DNA of 64,000 nt from AC-32 sp963766375 (GCA_963766375.1 CAVXZG010000008.1:1-64000), one strand, 5' to 3'. Shown: positions 32,781-40,947, counted from the stretch's first letter. Notes: a model not told the origin generated them from the sequence alone. Program-made: numbers and translations.

Positions 32781-32820
32781 CCAAAGACTTCGGTTCGGTT
32801 TTGGGGGTGGCCACGACGCG
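32781..32820 (+). promoter_or_regulatory. Extended promoter/operator element, copy 2
   Basis: CCAAAGACTTCGGTTC (32781-32796), five bases, TGGGGGT, two bases, CCACGA, one base, GCG. The near-identical copy at 29841-29880 faces the small-protein operon. Here it lies 77-117 bases before the exporter's ATG, in the region divergent from the LAL regulator. Confidence 0.6.
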
Positions 32821-32896
32821 ACGCCCCGCCTTCCGCACGCACCATCGACCCATGACCCACAGGGGTGCCACATCACCAGAAAGCGAGGCCAAGCTC

Positions 32897-34379
32897 ATGA
32901 ACGAATCAGCTCCCGCCCCAGCCGCCGCGTCGACGCTCTCATCCCGTCGCGGCGTCGCGATCCTGCTCCTGCTCAGCGTCGTCCAGTTCATGGACATCCT
33001 CGACGCCTCGATCCTCAACATCGCCCTGCCGTCGATCAAGAGCGATCTCGGCTTCAGTCAGCAGAGCCTGCAGTGGGTGGTCAACGGCTACATCCTCACC
33101 TACGGCGGTTTCCTGCTCCTCGGCGGCCGCATGGCCGACCTGCTCGGCCGCCGCAGCGTTCTGGTCACCGGCCTGATCGTTTTCGCGGGTTCGTCGTTGC
33201 TCGGCGGTCTCGCCCACACCAGCTCGCTGCTCGTCGCCGCCCGCTTTGCCCAGGGAATCGGGGCGGCCATGATGTCTCCAGCCGCCCTCTCCACACTGAC
33301 GAGCACCTTCCGCAGCACGCGTGACCGCAACACCGCCCTCGGCGTGTGGGCGGCCGTCTCGGGAATCGGCGGCGCCGCCGGCGTCCTCTTCGGCGGCTTG
33401 CTGACGGAAGGCCCCGGGCTGGCGCTGGGTGCTGTTCATCAACGTCCCCTTCAGCGCGATCGCCTTGGTCGGGGCCTTCGTCCTGCTCGAGCGCGAGCGC
33501 GTACGCCCCGGCTGGCTGAAGAACTTCGATGTCCTCGGCGCCTTCCTCGTGACCGGCGGCATGCTCCAGCTGGTCTACGCGCTGGTGAAGGCACCGGACC
33601 GTCGGCTGGGGGGCGGGCTGGACGATGTCGACCTGGGCATTGCGGCCCTGCTCCTGGTCGGGTTCGTCGTCAACGAGCTGCGCGCGCGCAACCCGCTCGT
33701 GCCGATGTCGATCCTGAAGGTCAAGGGCGTCGCCGCCGCCGACGCGACCCAGCTGGTGGCGATCGCCGGCTTCCTGCCGATGTTCTTCTTCCTCACGCTC
33801 TACATGCAGACCGTCCTGCACTACTCGCCGATCCAGACAGGCGTTGCCTACCTGCCGCTGACGGTCGGCTTCATCATCGCGGCAAGCATCAGCTCGCAGC
33901 TGTTCGCGCGCATCGGCACCAAGCCGGTGGTCGTGCTGGGCACCGTGATCTCGGCCGCCGGCCTCTACTGGCTGTCGCTGATCCCGGTCGACGGCTCGTA
34001 CGTATCGGACATCCTGCCCGGCCTGATGATCGTCTCGATCGGGATGGGCGGTGTCTTCACCGGTCTGACGACCGCCGCGAACGCGGGCGTCGACCAGGAC
34101 AAGGCGGGCCTCGCCGCCGGCCTGCTCAACACGGGCCAGCAACTGGGCGCCGCGCTCGGCCTGGCGATCCTCTCGGCGGTCGCCACGGCGCAGACGAAGT
34201 CCGTCTTGAGCGCCGGCGACGGCCTCGCTCAGGCCGCGACCCACGGCTACCAGCGCGCACTCCTGGTCGGCGCGTTCATCGTCGGTGCGGCGACCGTCGT
34301 GGCGCTCCTGACGCCTAACACCCGTGAGACCACCGCCGCGGTCGTCGAGGAAGAGCCGGCGCTCGACCTGGCGGCCTAG
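32897..34379 (+). CDS. DHA2-family (14-helix) MFS drug exporter (one frameshift)
   Basis: About 494 residues. RGVAILLLLSVVQFMDILDA with the following SILNIALPSIKSDLGFS is the typical first helix and motif of EmrB/QacA exporters, followed by LGGRMADLLGRRSV (MFS motif A). A shift near 33415 (GLLTEGPG, then WRWVLFINVPF) joins the two frames. The second part continues with about nine helices and ends in an acidic tail (VVEEEPALDLAA). A proton-driven exporter of drugs or toxic metabolites. Its control probably comes from the divergent LAL regulator through the element at 32781-32820. Confidence 0.88.
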
Positions 34380-34385
34380 GCACCT

Positions 34386-34417
34386 GGGGGAGCCGCGCCC
34401 GTGCGCGTGGCTCCCCC
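34386..34417 (+). terminator. Terminator hairpin of the exporter gene
   Basis: GGGGGAGCC (34386-34394) and GGCTCCCCC (34409-34417) form a perfect 9-bp stem with a 14-base loop just after the exporter stop. No T run, as is common in actinobacteria. Confidence 0.55.
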
Positions 34418-34475
34418 GACCAACCGAGACGGAGGCCGAAGGGACCAACGAACACAGCGGACTAGTACGCGGTTG

Positions 34476-34497
34476 TTCATCTCGCGTTCATGAAAAC
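34476..34497 (+). promoter_or_regulatory. 11-base direct repeats upstream of the response-regulator gene
   Basis: TTCATCTCGCG (34476-34486) is followed directly by TTCATGAAAAC (34487-34497), a tandem 11-base-period site typical of OmpR/PhoB-family regulators, 20 bases before the ATG of the regulator gene. Autoregulation is likely. The first repeat is identical to one upstream of the secreted-protein gene (29373-29383). Confidence 0.5.
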
Positions 34498-34517
34498 GCG
34501 GGCACCATTCGGCGGAC

Positions 34518-35195
34518 ATGAAGGTTCTGGTCGTCGAAGACGAGCTGCGGATGGCGAGCCTGATCCGCCGCGGGCTCGTGACCGAGGGCCTGGCGGCGGA
34601 CGTCGCCCCGACCGGCGAGGACGCGCTTTGGATGGCTCAGGCGCACGAGTACGACGCGATCGTGCTCGACGTGATGCTCCCAGGGATCAACGGTTTCGAG
34701 ACCTGCCGGCGGCTCCGCGAAGAGGGCATCTGGTCGCCCGTGCTGATGCTGACCGCGCGAGATTCAGTCGAGGACCGGGTGGCCGGGCTGGACACGGGCG
34801 CCGATGATTACCTCGTCAAGCCGTTTGCGTTCGCCGAGTTGCTCGCCCGCCTGCGGGCGCTGGCCCGGCGCGGCGACGCGGAGCGGCCGACCGTGCTCGA
34901 GGTCGGCGACCTGCGCCTCGATCCGGCCGGGCGCGAGGTCAGGCGCGGGGACAGCGAGATCCGGCTGTCGGCGAAGGAGTTCGCGCTCCTCGAGACGTTC
35001 ATGCGCCGGCCCGGCGAGGTCCTTTCGCGCCTCCACCTGCTCGAGCACGCCTGGGACTTCGCCTACGAGAACCGGTCGAACGTCGTGGACGTCTACGTCC
35101 GCCATCTCCGACAGAAGATCGATCAGCCGTTCGGCCGCCGCTCGCTCGAGACGGTTCGCGGCGCCGGCTACCGGCTGCGGGCGGACGGAACGTGA
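34518..35195 (+). CDS. OmpR/PhoB-family response regulator
   Basis: A 225-residue regulator. Receiver domain: MKVLVVEDELRMASLIRRGL with the acidic pair, the phosphoacceptor Asp in AIVLDVMLPGINGFE (~51), the Thr in MLTARDSVED and the Lys in DDYLVKPFAFAELL. The winged-helix DNA-binding domain follows (~130-222; LSAKEFALLETFMRRPGEVL, NVVDVYVRHLRQKID, LETVRGAGYRLRADG). Overlaps the kinase gene by 4 bases (GTGA), the usual two-component operon. Direct repeats upstream suggest autoregulation. Confidence 0.95.
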   Translation: MKVLVVEDELRMASLIRRGLVTEGLAADVAPTGEDALWMAQAHEYDAIVLDVMLPGINGFETCRRLREEGIWSPVLMLTARDSVEDRVAGLDTGADDYLVKPFAFAELLARLRALARRGDAERPTVLEVGDLRLDPAGREVRRGDSEIRLSAKEFALLETFMRRPGEVLSRLHLLEHAWDFAYENRSNVVDVYVRHLRQKIDQPFGRRSLETVRGAGYRLRADGT

Positions 35196-36631
35196 GCCGA
35201 CTTCCGATCAGACTCCGCGTCACCGCCGCGCTCGCGCTCGCGATGGCGCTCGTGCTCGCGGCCTCGGGGTGGTTCCTCTACTCACGACTGGACTCTCATC
35301 TCGCCACGGCGCTCGACGCGGCGCTGCAGGTTCGCGCCCAGGACCTCACAACGCTCGTCCACCAGCCGAACGCCTCGCTCGCGGAGGAAAGCGGCGGACG
35401 GTTCATCGAGCAGGGCGAGAGCTTCGCCCAGCTCCTGGATCCGGGAGGCGCCGTGCTGGATGCGACGAAGCCGCTCGGCTCAGCGTCGCTCCTCGGCCGG
35501 ACCGAGCTCAGGGCGGCCGAGAGCGAGCCGATCTACGCAAATCGGTCTTCCATCCCGGGCCTGAACGAGCCCTCGCGGCTGCTTGCGAGCCCCGTCGAGC
35601 GGGGAGGCCGCAAGCTCGTGCTGGTCGTAGGCGCCACGCGGGGGAACGACGCAGAAACGCTCGCCGCCTTCCGGGACGAGCTACTCATCGCAGGCCCGAT
35701 CGCCCTCATCCTGGCCTCGCTTGCCGGGTACTTTCTCGCCGGGTTAGCGCTTCGTCCGGTCGAGTCCATGCGCAGCCGTGCCGCCGCGATCTCGGCCGAG
35801 ACGCCGGGCGAGCGCCTGCCGGTCCCCGCCACTCGAGACGAGATCGAGCGGCTCGGGCAGACCCTGAACGAGATGCTCGGGCGGCTCGAAGACGCCCTTC
35901 AGCGCGAGCGCGACTTCGTCGCAGATGCCGGGCACGAGCTCCGGACGCCGCTCGCGCTGCTCCGCACGGAGCTCGAGCTCGCGCTGCGGCACGGCCGCTC
36001 GCCCGAGGAGCTCCGCGAGGCGGTGCGCTGGTCGACCCAGGAGGTCGACCGCCTGACGCAGCTCGCCGAGGACCTCCTGCTGATCGCTCGCTCCGACCGA
36101 GGGAAGCTGCCGCTGACCATGGAGCCGCTCGACGCCGACGAGCTCCTTTCGTCCGTGGTAAGCCGGTTCCAATGGCGTGCGGATGAGAGCGCGAGGCCGC
36201 TCGCCCACGACGCTGCGTCCGGAGTGCCCCTCCACGGCGACCGCCTGCGCCTCGAACAGGCTCTCGGCAACCTTGTCGACAATGCGCTCCGCCACGGCAA
36301 CGGGAGCGTGAGCCTGCGCGCGAGCAATGTCGACGGAGCCGTGGAGCTCCATGTCGAGGACGAGGGTGGCGGATTTCCACCCGCCTTTCTGGAGCACGCC
36401 TTCGAGCGGTTCAGCCGCCCACAGCCTGGGCGGGAAGGGTCGGGCGCAGGGCTCGGCCTGTCGATCGTCCGGGTGATCGCCGAGGCTCACGGCGGCGTCG
36501 CGGAAGCGGCAAATGGTCCGGCAGGCGGTGCTGACGTGTGGCTCGTGCTGTCCGCGGCTACGGCGCCGCCGTCGACGCGCTCGAGGCCGTCGTCTGGGAG
36601 CGTCTCCCAGGACGCAACCGAGCGGACGTAG
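35192..36631 (+). CDS. Sensor histidine kinase
   Basis: Inner-membrane sensor, about 455-479 residues. First helix ~8-27 (VTAALALAMALVLAASGWFL), an outside sensing domain ~28-165, a second helix ~168-188 (GPIALILASLAGYFLAGLAL), HAMP (~190-240), DHp with the phosphoacceptor in FVADAGHELRTPLALLRTEL, N box LVDNALRHGN, and G boxes in DEGGGFPP and GSGAGLGLSIVRVIAEAHGG. The last ~23 residues (from about TAPPSTRS) are probably not native, because they overlap the opposing GFA gene; the stop may have been lost by an error. Confidence 0.93.
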   Translation: MSRLPIRLRVTAALALAMALVLAASGWFLYSRLDSHLATALDAALQVRAQDLTTLVHQPNASLAEESGGRFIEQGESFAQLLDPGGAVLDATKPLGSASLLGRTELRAAESEPIYANRSSIPGLNEPSRLLASPVERGGRKLVLVVGATRGNDAETLAAFRDELLIAGPIALILASLAGYFLAGLALRPVESMRSRAAAISAETPGERLPVPATRDEIERLGQTLNEMLGRLEDALQRERDFVADAGHELRTPLALLRTELELALRHGRSPEELREAVRWSTQEVDRLTQLAEDLLLIARSDRGKLPLTMEPLDADELLSSVVSRFQWRADESARPLAHDAASGVPLHGDRLRLEQALGNLVDNALRHGNGSVSLRASNVDGAVELHVEDEGGGFPPAFLEHAFERFSRPQPGREGSGAGLGLSIVRVIAEAHGGVAEAANGPAGGADVWLVLSAATAPPSTRSRPSSGSVSQDATERT

Positions 36632-36965
36632 ATGTGCTTGCGTCGGCTTGCTCGTCCAGCGGCGAGTCGATCGCGCTCAGGCGCACGCTCGCCGCGTCGG
36701 ACTCCGGCCAGCCGCCGCCGAAGAGGTTCGAGCCGCAGACCGAGCAGAACGTCTTCGCGCTGCCTTCTTCCGGCTGGTAGGTGCGCAGGAGCTCCTCGCC
36801 CTCGAGGATGCTCACCTCGTCGCTGTGGACCCGGCCGTTTGCCGTGCCGACGCCGCCGGAGAGCTTCTTGCAGGTCGTGCAGTGGCAGAACGCGCGTGCC
36901 TCGAAGGTTTCCGGGACCTCGAACTGCACGCCCCCGCACTGGCAGCTGCCTCGCAACGCGGCCAT
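36487..36965 (-). CDS. GFA family (glutathione-dependent formaldehyde-activating-like) zinc protein, frameshifted
   Basis: N-terminal 110 residues are clear: MAALRGSCQCGGVQFEVPET, FCHCTTCKKLSG and TFCSVCGSNLFG supply the zinc-binding cysteines. A shift near 36640 moves to the frame KHIYVRSVASWETLPDDGL, the normal end of the family. GFA proteins bind zinc and a thiol cofactor adduct; most are not proven formaldehyde enzymes. It is divergent from a class III-type alcohol dehydrogenase across 28 bases, supporting a link to formaldehyde or thiol-adduct metabolism. The 3' end overlaps the kinase gene tail to tail and is uncertain. Confidence 0.8.
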
Positions 36966-36981
36966 GGAATCGAGCCTACCG

Positions 36982-36993
36982 TAGGATCGCCGC
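36982..36993 (+). promoter_or_regulatory. -10 element of the alcohol dehydrogenase gene
   Basis: TAGGAT (36982-36987), six bases, then GTG 36994: leaderless. The 28-base gap to the divergent GFA gene must hold both start regions. Confidence 0.5.
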
Positions 36994-38100
36994 GTGAAGA
37001 TCCGCGCGGCAGTGCTGGAGTCGTTCGGGGCTCCGCTCGAGGTGCAGGAGCTCGAGCTCGCCGAGCCGCGCGCGGGCGAGGTGCTGGTCCGGCTCGTGGC
37101 CTGCGGCGTCTGCCACACCGACCTGTTCACGGCTTCAGGCGCCGATCCGTCCGGCTACTCGCCGACCGTGCTCGGGCACGAGGGAGCCGGCGTCGTCGAG
37201 CGGGTCGGCGAGGGCGTCACTTCGTTGTCGCCGGGCGACCACGTCGTCACGCTCTTCTCGCCGCAGTGCCGCGAGTGTGTGCACTGCCTCGACCCGCGGA
37301 CGAACCTCTGCCTCGCGATCCGCGAGCAGCAGGGCCAGGGCTTCCTGCCCGACGGGACGACGCGCTTGTCCCGCGACGGCGAGCCCGTGCGCCACTTCAT
37401 GGGCACCTCGACCTTCGCCGAGGCGACGGTGATGCCGGAGATCGCGCTCGCGAAGGTGAGCCCGGAGGCGCCGCTCGACCGGGCGTGCCTGTTCGCCTGC
37501 GGGCTCTCGACCGGCCTCGGCGCGGCGATGAACACCGCGCGGGTGGAGCCGGGCTCGACGTGTGTCGTCTTCGGCGCGGGGATGGTCGGCCTGGGCGCGG
37601 TCGCGGGTTGCCGCCTGCAGGGAGCGGAGCGGATCGTCTGCGTCGACCTCTCCGAAGAGCGGCTCGAGCTGGCGCGCGGCCAGGGCGCAACCGAGACGCT
37701 CGTCGGCGGGCCCGACACGGTCGAGCGGATCCTCGAGCTGACGGGCGGCTTCGGCGCCGACTACACCTTCGAGGCGACCGGCAGCGTCGGGGTGATGCGG
37801 CAGGCGGTCGAGTCGGCCCGCATGGGCTGGGGCCTCGCCACGGTCTGCGGCGTCGCCGGCAAGGGCGAGACGCTCGAGGTCGTGCCGCGCTTCCTGATCA
37901 CCGGCCGGCGCGTGGCCGGCTCGTCGTTCGGCGGGGTCAAGGGCCGCGACCAGGTGCCGCAGCTCGTCGAGCGCTGGCTCGCCGGGGAGATCGACGTCGA
38001 GCCGTTCGTCTCGCACAAGCTGACGCTGGACGAGGTCAACCGGGGCTTCGAGCTGATGGAGGCCCAGGACGGCATCCGCAGCGTGATCGACTTCGGCTAG
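36994..38100 (+). CDS. Zinc-dependent class III-type alcohol dehydrogenase
   Basis: A 368-residue medium-chain dehydrogenase. Catalytic zinc: Cys in ACGVCHTDLF, His/Glu in LGHEGAGVVERVG, and Cys in LFACGLSTGLGA. Structural zinc: the four cysteines of PQCRECVHCLDPRTNLC. NAD binding: CVVFGAGMVGLGAVAG with Asp in VCVDLSEERL. This is the branch containing S-(hydroxymethyl)glutathione / mycothiol dehydrogenases, so oxidation of a formaldehyde-thiol adduct is plausible, though other alcohols cannot be excluded. Divergent from the GFA gene. Confidence 0.88.
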   Translation: MKIRAAVLESFGAPLEVQELELAEPRAGEVLVRLVACGVCHTDLFTASGADPSGYSPTVLGHEGAGVVERVGEGVTSLSPGDHVVTLFSPQCRECVHCLDPRTNLCLAIREQQGQGFLPDGTTRLSRDGEPVRHFMGTSTFAEATVMPEIALAKVSPEAPLDRACLFACGLSTGLGAAMNTARVEPGSTCVVFGAGMVGLGAVAGCRLQGAERIVCVDLSEERLELARGQGATETLVGGPDTVERILELTGGFGADYTFEATGSVGVMRQAVESARMGWGLATVCGVAGKGETLEVVPRFLITGRRVAGSSFGGVKGRDQVPQLVERWLAGEIDVEPFVSHKLTLDEVNRGFELMEAQDGIRSVIDFG

Positions 38101-38438
38101 ATCGGCTTCAGCGGGTCGTGGCCCCAGTTCAGCAACGAATAGCGCCAGCGCGTGTCCCTCACGTCGCCCCGCGGCCGCTGTGCGAGGTGCCGGTGCACGT
38201 ACCCCACGACCTTTCGCATGTGCCTGTAGTCGTCGATCGTCAGATCCCGATCCCTGGGCTTCCGTAACAGAGAGACGATGCGCCGACCAGAAGCGTGCCC
38301 GACGGACTCGCCCCCGCCGCGCCGGAAGCCGACTGCCGTGGACTCGTCCGTCCGCAGCCATGCTTCGAGCTCTCGGTCGGTGAGGTTCACGACCTCGTGG
38401 AACTGAAGCCAGACTCGCTTGCGTTCTTCGTCTGTCAT
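38097..38438 (-). CDS. DUF3140 family protein
   Basis: A 113-residue protein: VWLQFHEVVNLTDRELEAWL, GFRRGGGESVGHASGRRIVS and YVHRHLAQRPRGDVRDTRWR are the conserved blocks of DUF3140, a family of small actinobacterial and archaeal proteins of unknown function, often found near stress genes. The stop overlaps that of the convergent alcohol dehydrogenase by 4 bases. Confidence 0.9.
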   Translation of the reverse strand: MTDEERKRVWLQFHEVVNLTDRELEAWLRTDESTAVGFRRGGGESVGHASGRRIVSLLRKPRDRDLTIDDYRHMRKVVGYVHRHLAQRPRGDVRDTRWRYSLLNWGHDPLKPI

Positions 38439-38447
38439 CGATGACCC

Positions 38448-38475
38448 GCGAGGGCCCGGCTGACCGGGCCCTCGC
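38448..38475 (-). terminator. Terminator hairpin of the fasciclin operon
   Basis: GCGAGGGCCCGG (38448-38459) and CCGGGCCCTCGC (38464-38475) make a perfect 12-bp stem with a 4-base loop. It lies 17 bases after the fasciclin stop and before the DUF3140 gene, so it separates the two units. Confidence 0.65.
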
Positions 38476-38492
38476 TTGCGTCTGGACGAGCC

Positions 38493-39002
38493 TCAGCTCG
38501 TCGGCGGGATCAGCACCCGGTTGATGACGTGGATGACGCCGTTCGAGGCCAGGACATTCGGTTTAACGACCCTGGCGCCGTTGATGTAGACCATGCCTCC
38601 GCTGACGCGGATTCGCACAACCGCCCCGTTCAGCGTCTTCGCGGAGCGCAGCTTCGTCACCTTCGCCGCGGTTAGGCGGCCGCTGACGACGTGGTAGAGC
38701 AGGACCGCGCGCAGCTTGGCCTTGTCGGCCGCGAGCTGCTTGAGTGTCGCCTTCGGAACCTTTGCGAACGCGGCGTCGGTGGGGGCGAACACGGTGAATC
38801 GGCCCGTTCCGGACAGCGTCTTCGCGAGACCCGCCTGCTTCACGAGCGAGACGAGCGTCTTGAACTGTCCGGCCGCCGCCGCCGTCTGCACCACGTTCAA
38901 CTGGGCCCCGCGCGGGCTGCTCGTGGCCGCAAGTGCGCCTGCCGCCAGAACCGCGACTGCAGTCGCGAGCAGTGCGGCTGTCGTGAGTCGTAGTTTGCCC
39001 AT
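38493..39002 (-). CDS. Secreted fasciclin-domain protein
   Basis: A 169-residue exported protein. Signal peptide ~1-26 (LTTAALLATAVAVLAAGALA); one FAS1 domain (~35-169) with the two conserved blocks GRFTVFAPTDAAFAKVPK and NGVIHVINRVLIPP. FAS1 domains mediate adhesion or act as surface proteins of unknown ligand. AGAGGAG precedes ATG 39002. It is the second gene after DUF378 (28 bases apart) and ends at a strong hairpin. A CarH-like light/B12 regulator is divergent from this unit. Confidence 0.92.
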   Translation of the reverse strand: MGKLRLTTAALLATAVAVLAAGALAATSSPRGAQLNVVQTAAAAGQFKTLVSLVKQAGLAKTLSGTGRFTVFAPTDAAFAKVPKATLKQLAADKAKLRAVLLYHVVSGRLTAAKVTKLRSAKTLNGAVVRIRVSGGMVYINGARVVKPNVLASNGVIHVINRVLIPPTS

Positions 39003-39030
39003 TCTGTTTCTCCTCTCCGTTGACTGCTTG

Positions 39031-39270
39031 CTAGGCGACGCTGGCCGACGGCTTGCCGCTCCAGCGACGGGTGAGCGCCAGCAGCCGCGCCGTTCCGTAA
39101 AGAGCAGCAAGGCCGACGAGCCCGTAGACGATCCGGCTGGCGGCGCTCGTCTCGCCGAAATCGCGGCCGAAGATCCATGCCACCAGGTCGAACTCGGCGA
39201 GAGCGACGAGGCCCCAGTTGAGCCCGCCGACGATCAGCAAGGTCGCCGCGAACAGATCGATCCGTTCCAT
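39031..39270 (-). CDS. DUF378 membrane protein
   Basis: A 79-residue protein with two membrane helices: LFAATLLIVGGLNWGLVALA (GGLNWGL is the DUF378 hallmark) and SRIVYGLVGLAALYGTARLL. Function unknown. ATG 39270 follows a GGAGGGAC. First gene of the unit with the fasciclin protein; its promoter must lie in the 91 bases shared with the CarH-like gene, where CTTTGTC repeats occur. Confidence 0.9.
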   Translation of the reverse strand: MERIDLFAATLLIVGGLNWGLVALAEFDLVAWIFGRDFGETSAASRIVYGLVGLAALYGTARLLALTRRWSGKPSASVA

Positions 39271-39280
39271 CCTGTCCCTC

Positions 39281-39361
39281 CTTTGTCTAGGTTTCGTCCA
39301 GACTCTAGCGGGCTAGCAGCGGCTTTGTCAAATCTTTGTCTAGATTCTGTACAGTGAGGAC
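39281..39361 (+). promoter_or_regulatory. Divergent control region with CTTTGTC repeats and a 19-bp-spacer promoter
   Basis: TTGTCA (39325-39330) and TACAGT (39350-39355) are separated by 19 bases, the long spacer typical of MerR-controlled promoters; ATG 39362 follows six bases later, so the mRNA is leaderless. CTTTGTC occurs three times: 39281-39287 (CTTTGTCTAGG), 39323-39329 (CTTTGTCAAAT) and 39334-39340 (CTTTGTCTAGA); the last two are 11 bases apart. These are probable operators for the CarH-like protein acting on both directions. Confidence 0.6.
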
Positions 39362-40249
39362 ATGGCAGACACTGGACACTTGCGAATCGGCGAACTGAGC
39401 AGGCGCACAGGCACGAGCGTCGACTCGTTGCGAGCATGGGAGCGGCGCTATGGGCTGCTGAGCCCTGACCGCTCGGACGGAGGATTTCGCCTCTACTCCG
39501 ATGAGGACGTGGAGCGCGTGCGAGCGATGCAGACCCACCTCCACGACGGCCTCGCCGCTGCCGAAGCCGCCCGGCGAGCGCTCGAGACCGGTGTCCGCGT
39601 GGCAGGCGGAAGCGATCTGGTCACCCAGTCGAGGCGCGAGCTGGTGGATGCGCTCGCGAGCTTCGCTGAAGGGAGGGCGAACTCGGCGCTGGACCGACTG
39701 CTGGGCGCCCTCAGTGTGGACACTGTGCTCGTCGAGATCGTGCTTCCGTATCTGCACGAGCTCGGCGAGGCGTGGGCGCGCGGCGATGCGAGCGTCGCGC
39801 AGGAGCACTTCGCGAGCAACTTCGTCCGGGGCAGGCTGTTCGGGCTCGCCCGCGGCTGGGGCGAGGGAGCCGGCCCCCACGCCCTGCTCGCCTGTCCGCC
39901 ACGAGAGCAGCACGACCTCGGGCTGATCGCATTCGGCCTCGCACTGCGCAACCGGGGCTGGCGAATCACGTACCTCGGACAGGACACCCCCCTCTCGACG
40001 CTCGAGCAGGAAGCACGCGAGCTGGCGCCCGACCGCGTTGTGGTCGCCGCTTCCACACCTGAGCGACTGGAGGACGTGCTGATGGACCTCGCGAAGCTGG
40101 CGAAGGCGGCTCCGCTCTCGCTCGCAGGCGCGGGTGCCTCGGCCGACCTGGCCGGAAAGGCCGGAGCGATGCTGCTCGAGGGCGATCCGGTCAGCGAGGC
40201 GGAGCGGCTGACCCTGGAGCTTCGACCAGGCTCTCGATCGCAGCCTTGA
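39362..40249 (+). CDS. CarH/LitR-like MerR regulator with a B12-binding photoreceptor domain
   Basis: A 295-residue regulator. N-terminal MerR helix-turn-helix: LRIGELSRRTGTSVDSLRAW, ERRYGLLSPDRSDGGFRLYS. The middle helical bundle carries the W-x9-EH motif (WARGDASVAQEHFA) that caps adenosylcobalamin in CarH, and the Rossmann part has EQHDLGL, whose His is the lower cobalt ligand. CarH-type proteins repress in the dark as B12-bound tetramers and release DNA on illumination. Divergent from DUF378-fasciclin, with repeats in the 91-base gap. The 3' end overlaps a hydrolase gene by about 59 bases. Confidence 0.9.
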   Translation: MADTGHLRIGELSRRTGTSVDSLRAWERRYGLLSPDRSDGGFRLYSDEDVERVRAMQTHLHDGLAAAEAARRALETGVRVAGGSDLVTQSRRELVDALASFAEGRANSALDRLLGALSVDTVLVEIVLPYLHELGEAWARGDASVAQEHFASNFVRGRLFGLARGWGEGAGPHALLACPPREQHDLGLIAFGLALRNRGWRITYLGQDTPLSTLEQEARELAPDRVVVAASTPERLEDVLMDLAKLAKAAPLSLAGAGASADLAGKAGAMLLEGDPVSEAERLTLELRPGSRSQP

Positions 40250-40947
40250 CCTGTGACCACTCGGATGCGAGCGGATCGATCAGCTCGAAATGGCCGCCAC
40301 CCTCGAGTGTGACGAGCTCGGCTTCTTCGCCAGCGACGCTGACGTAACGCTCGCTCATCGTGTAAGGAACGCCGTCGTCGTCAGTGCAGTGGATGACGAT
40401 CTGCCGGACGCCGAGCGGGAGGAGCTCGAGCGGCGAGCCGTCGGCGAAGTGCTCCGGCGGCATGAACTTCGCCGGCGCGCTATCCGGCCCGTTGCGCTCC
40501 GCGGACTCCTGCACGTCAGAGACCGGCGCGAGCGCGACGACGGGTAGCTGGGCCCGCTTCGCCGCCCAGAGCGCGAGCTGTCCTCCGGCGGAGTGGCCGA
40601 CGAGCACGACCCGCGTGTGGTCGACCGGAAGCTTGGGGAGGAACTCGACGGCGCGTGCGATGTCCTCCCCGGTCCCAGGCCACCCGCCGCCGGGGTCGCC
40701 GATGCTGCGGTACTCGACATTCCAGGTCCCGATCCCCGTCGCGGTCAGCGCCCGGCTCATATGGCCCGTGTGGATCAGGTTGTAGTTCGCCTTCCAGTAG
40801 CCGCCGTGGATCACGACAGCCAGCGGCGGGGCTTCGGCGTCACGGCAGGCGCAGGTCGCCGAACTGCAGCGGCTCGGGCCCGTAGGCGAGGCGCGCGTCG
40901 GCAGGCGGAGGCGGCGGGTCGGTGAGGATCTCCGCGCTGTCTCGCAT
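40191..40947 (-). CDS. Alpha/beta hydrolase, kynurenine formamidase/esterase-like (one frameshift)
   Basis: About 250 residues. The N-terminal frame (MRDSAEILTDPPPPPADARL, AYGPEPLQFGDLRLP) and the rest (PLAVVIHGGYWKANYNLIH) are joined by a shift near 40843. Motifs: HGGYWK oxyanion segment, nucleophile elbow VLVGHSAGGQLALW, Asp in HCTDDDGVPY, His in EGGGHFELIDP. HGG-x-W places it in the carboxylesterase-like group that includes kynurenine formamidase. Its ATG overlaps the stop of the phosphatase gene (TGATG), so the two are coupled. Confidence 0.8.
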
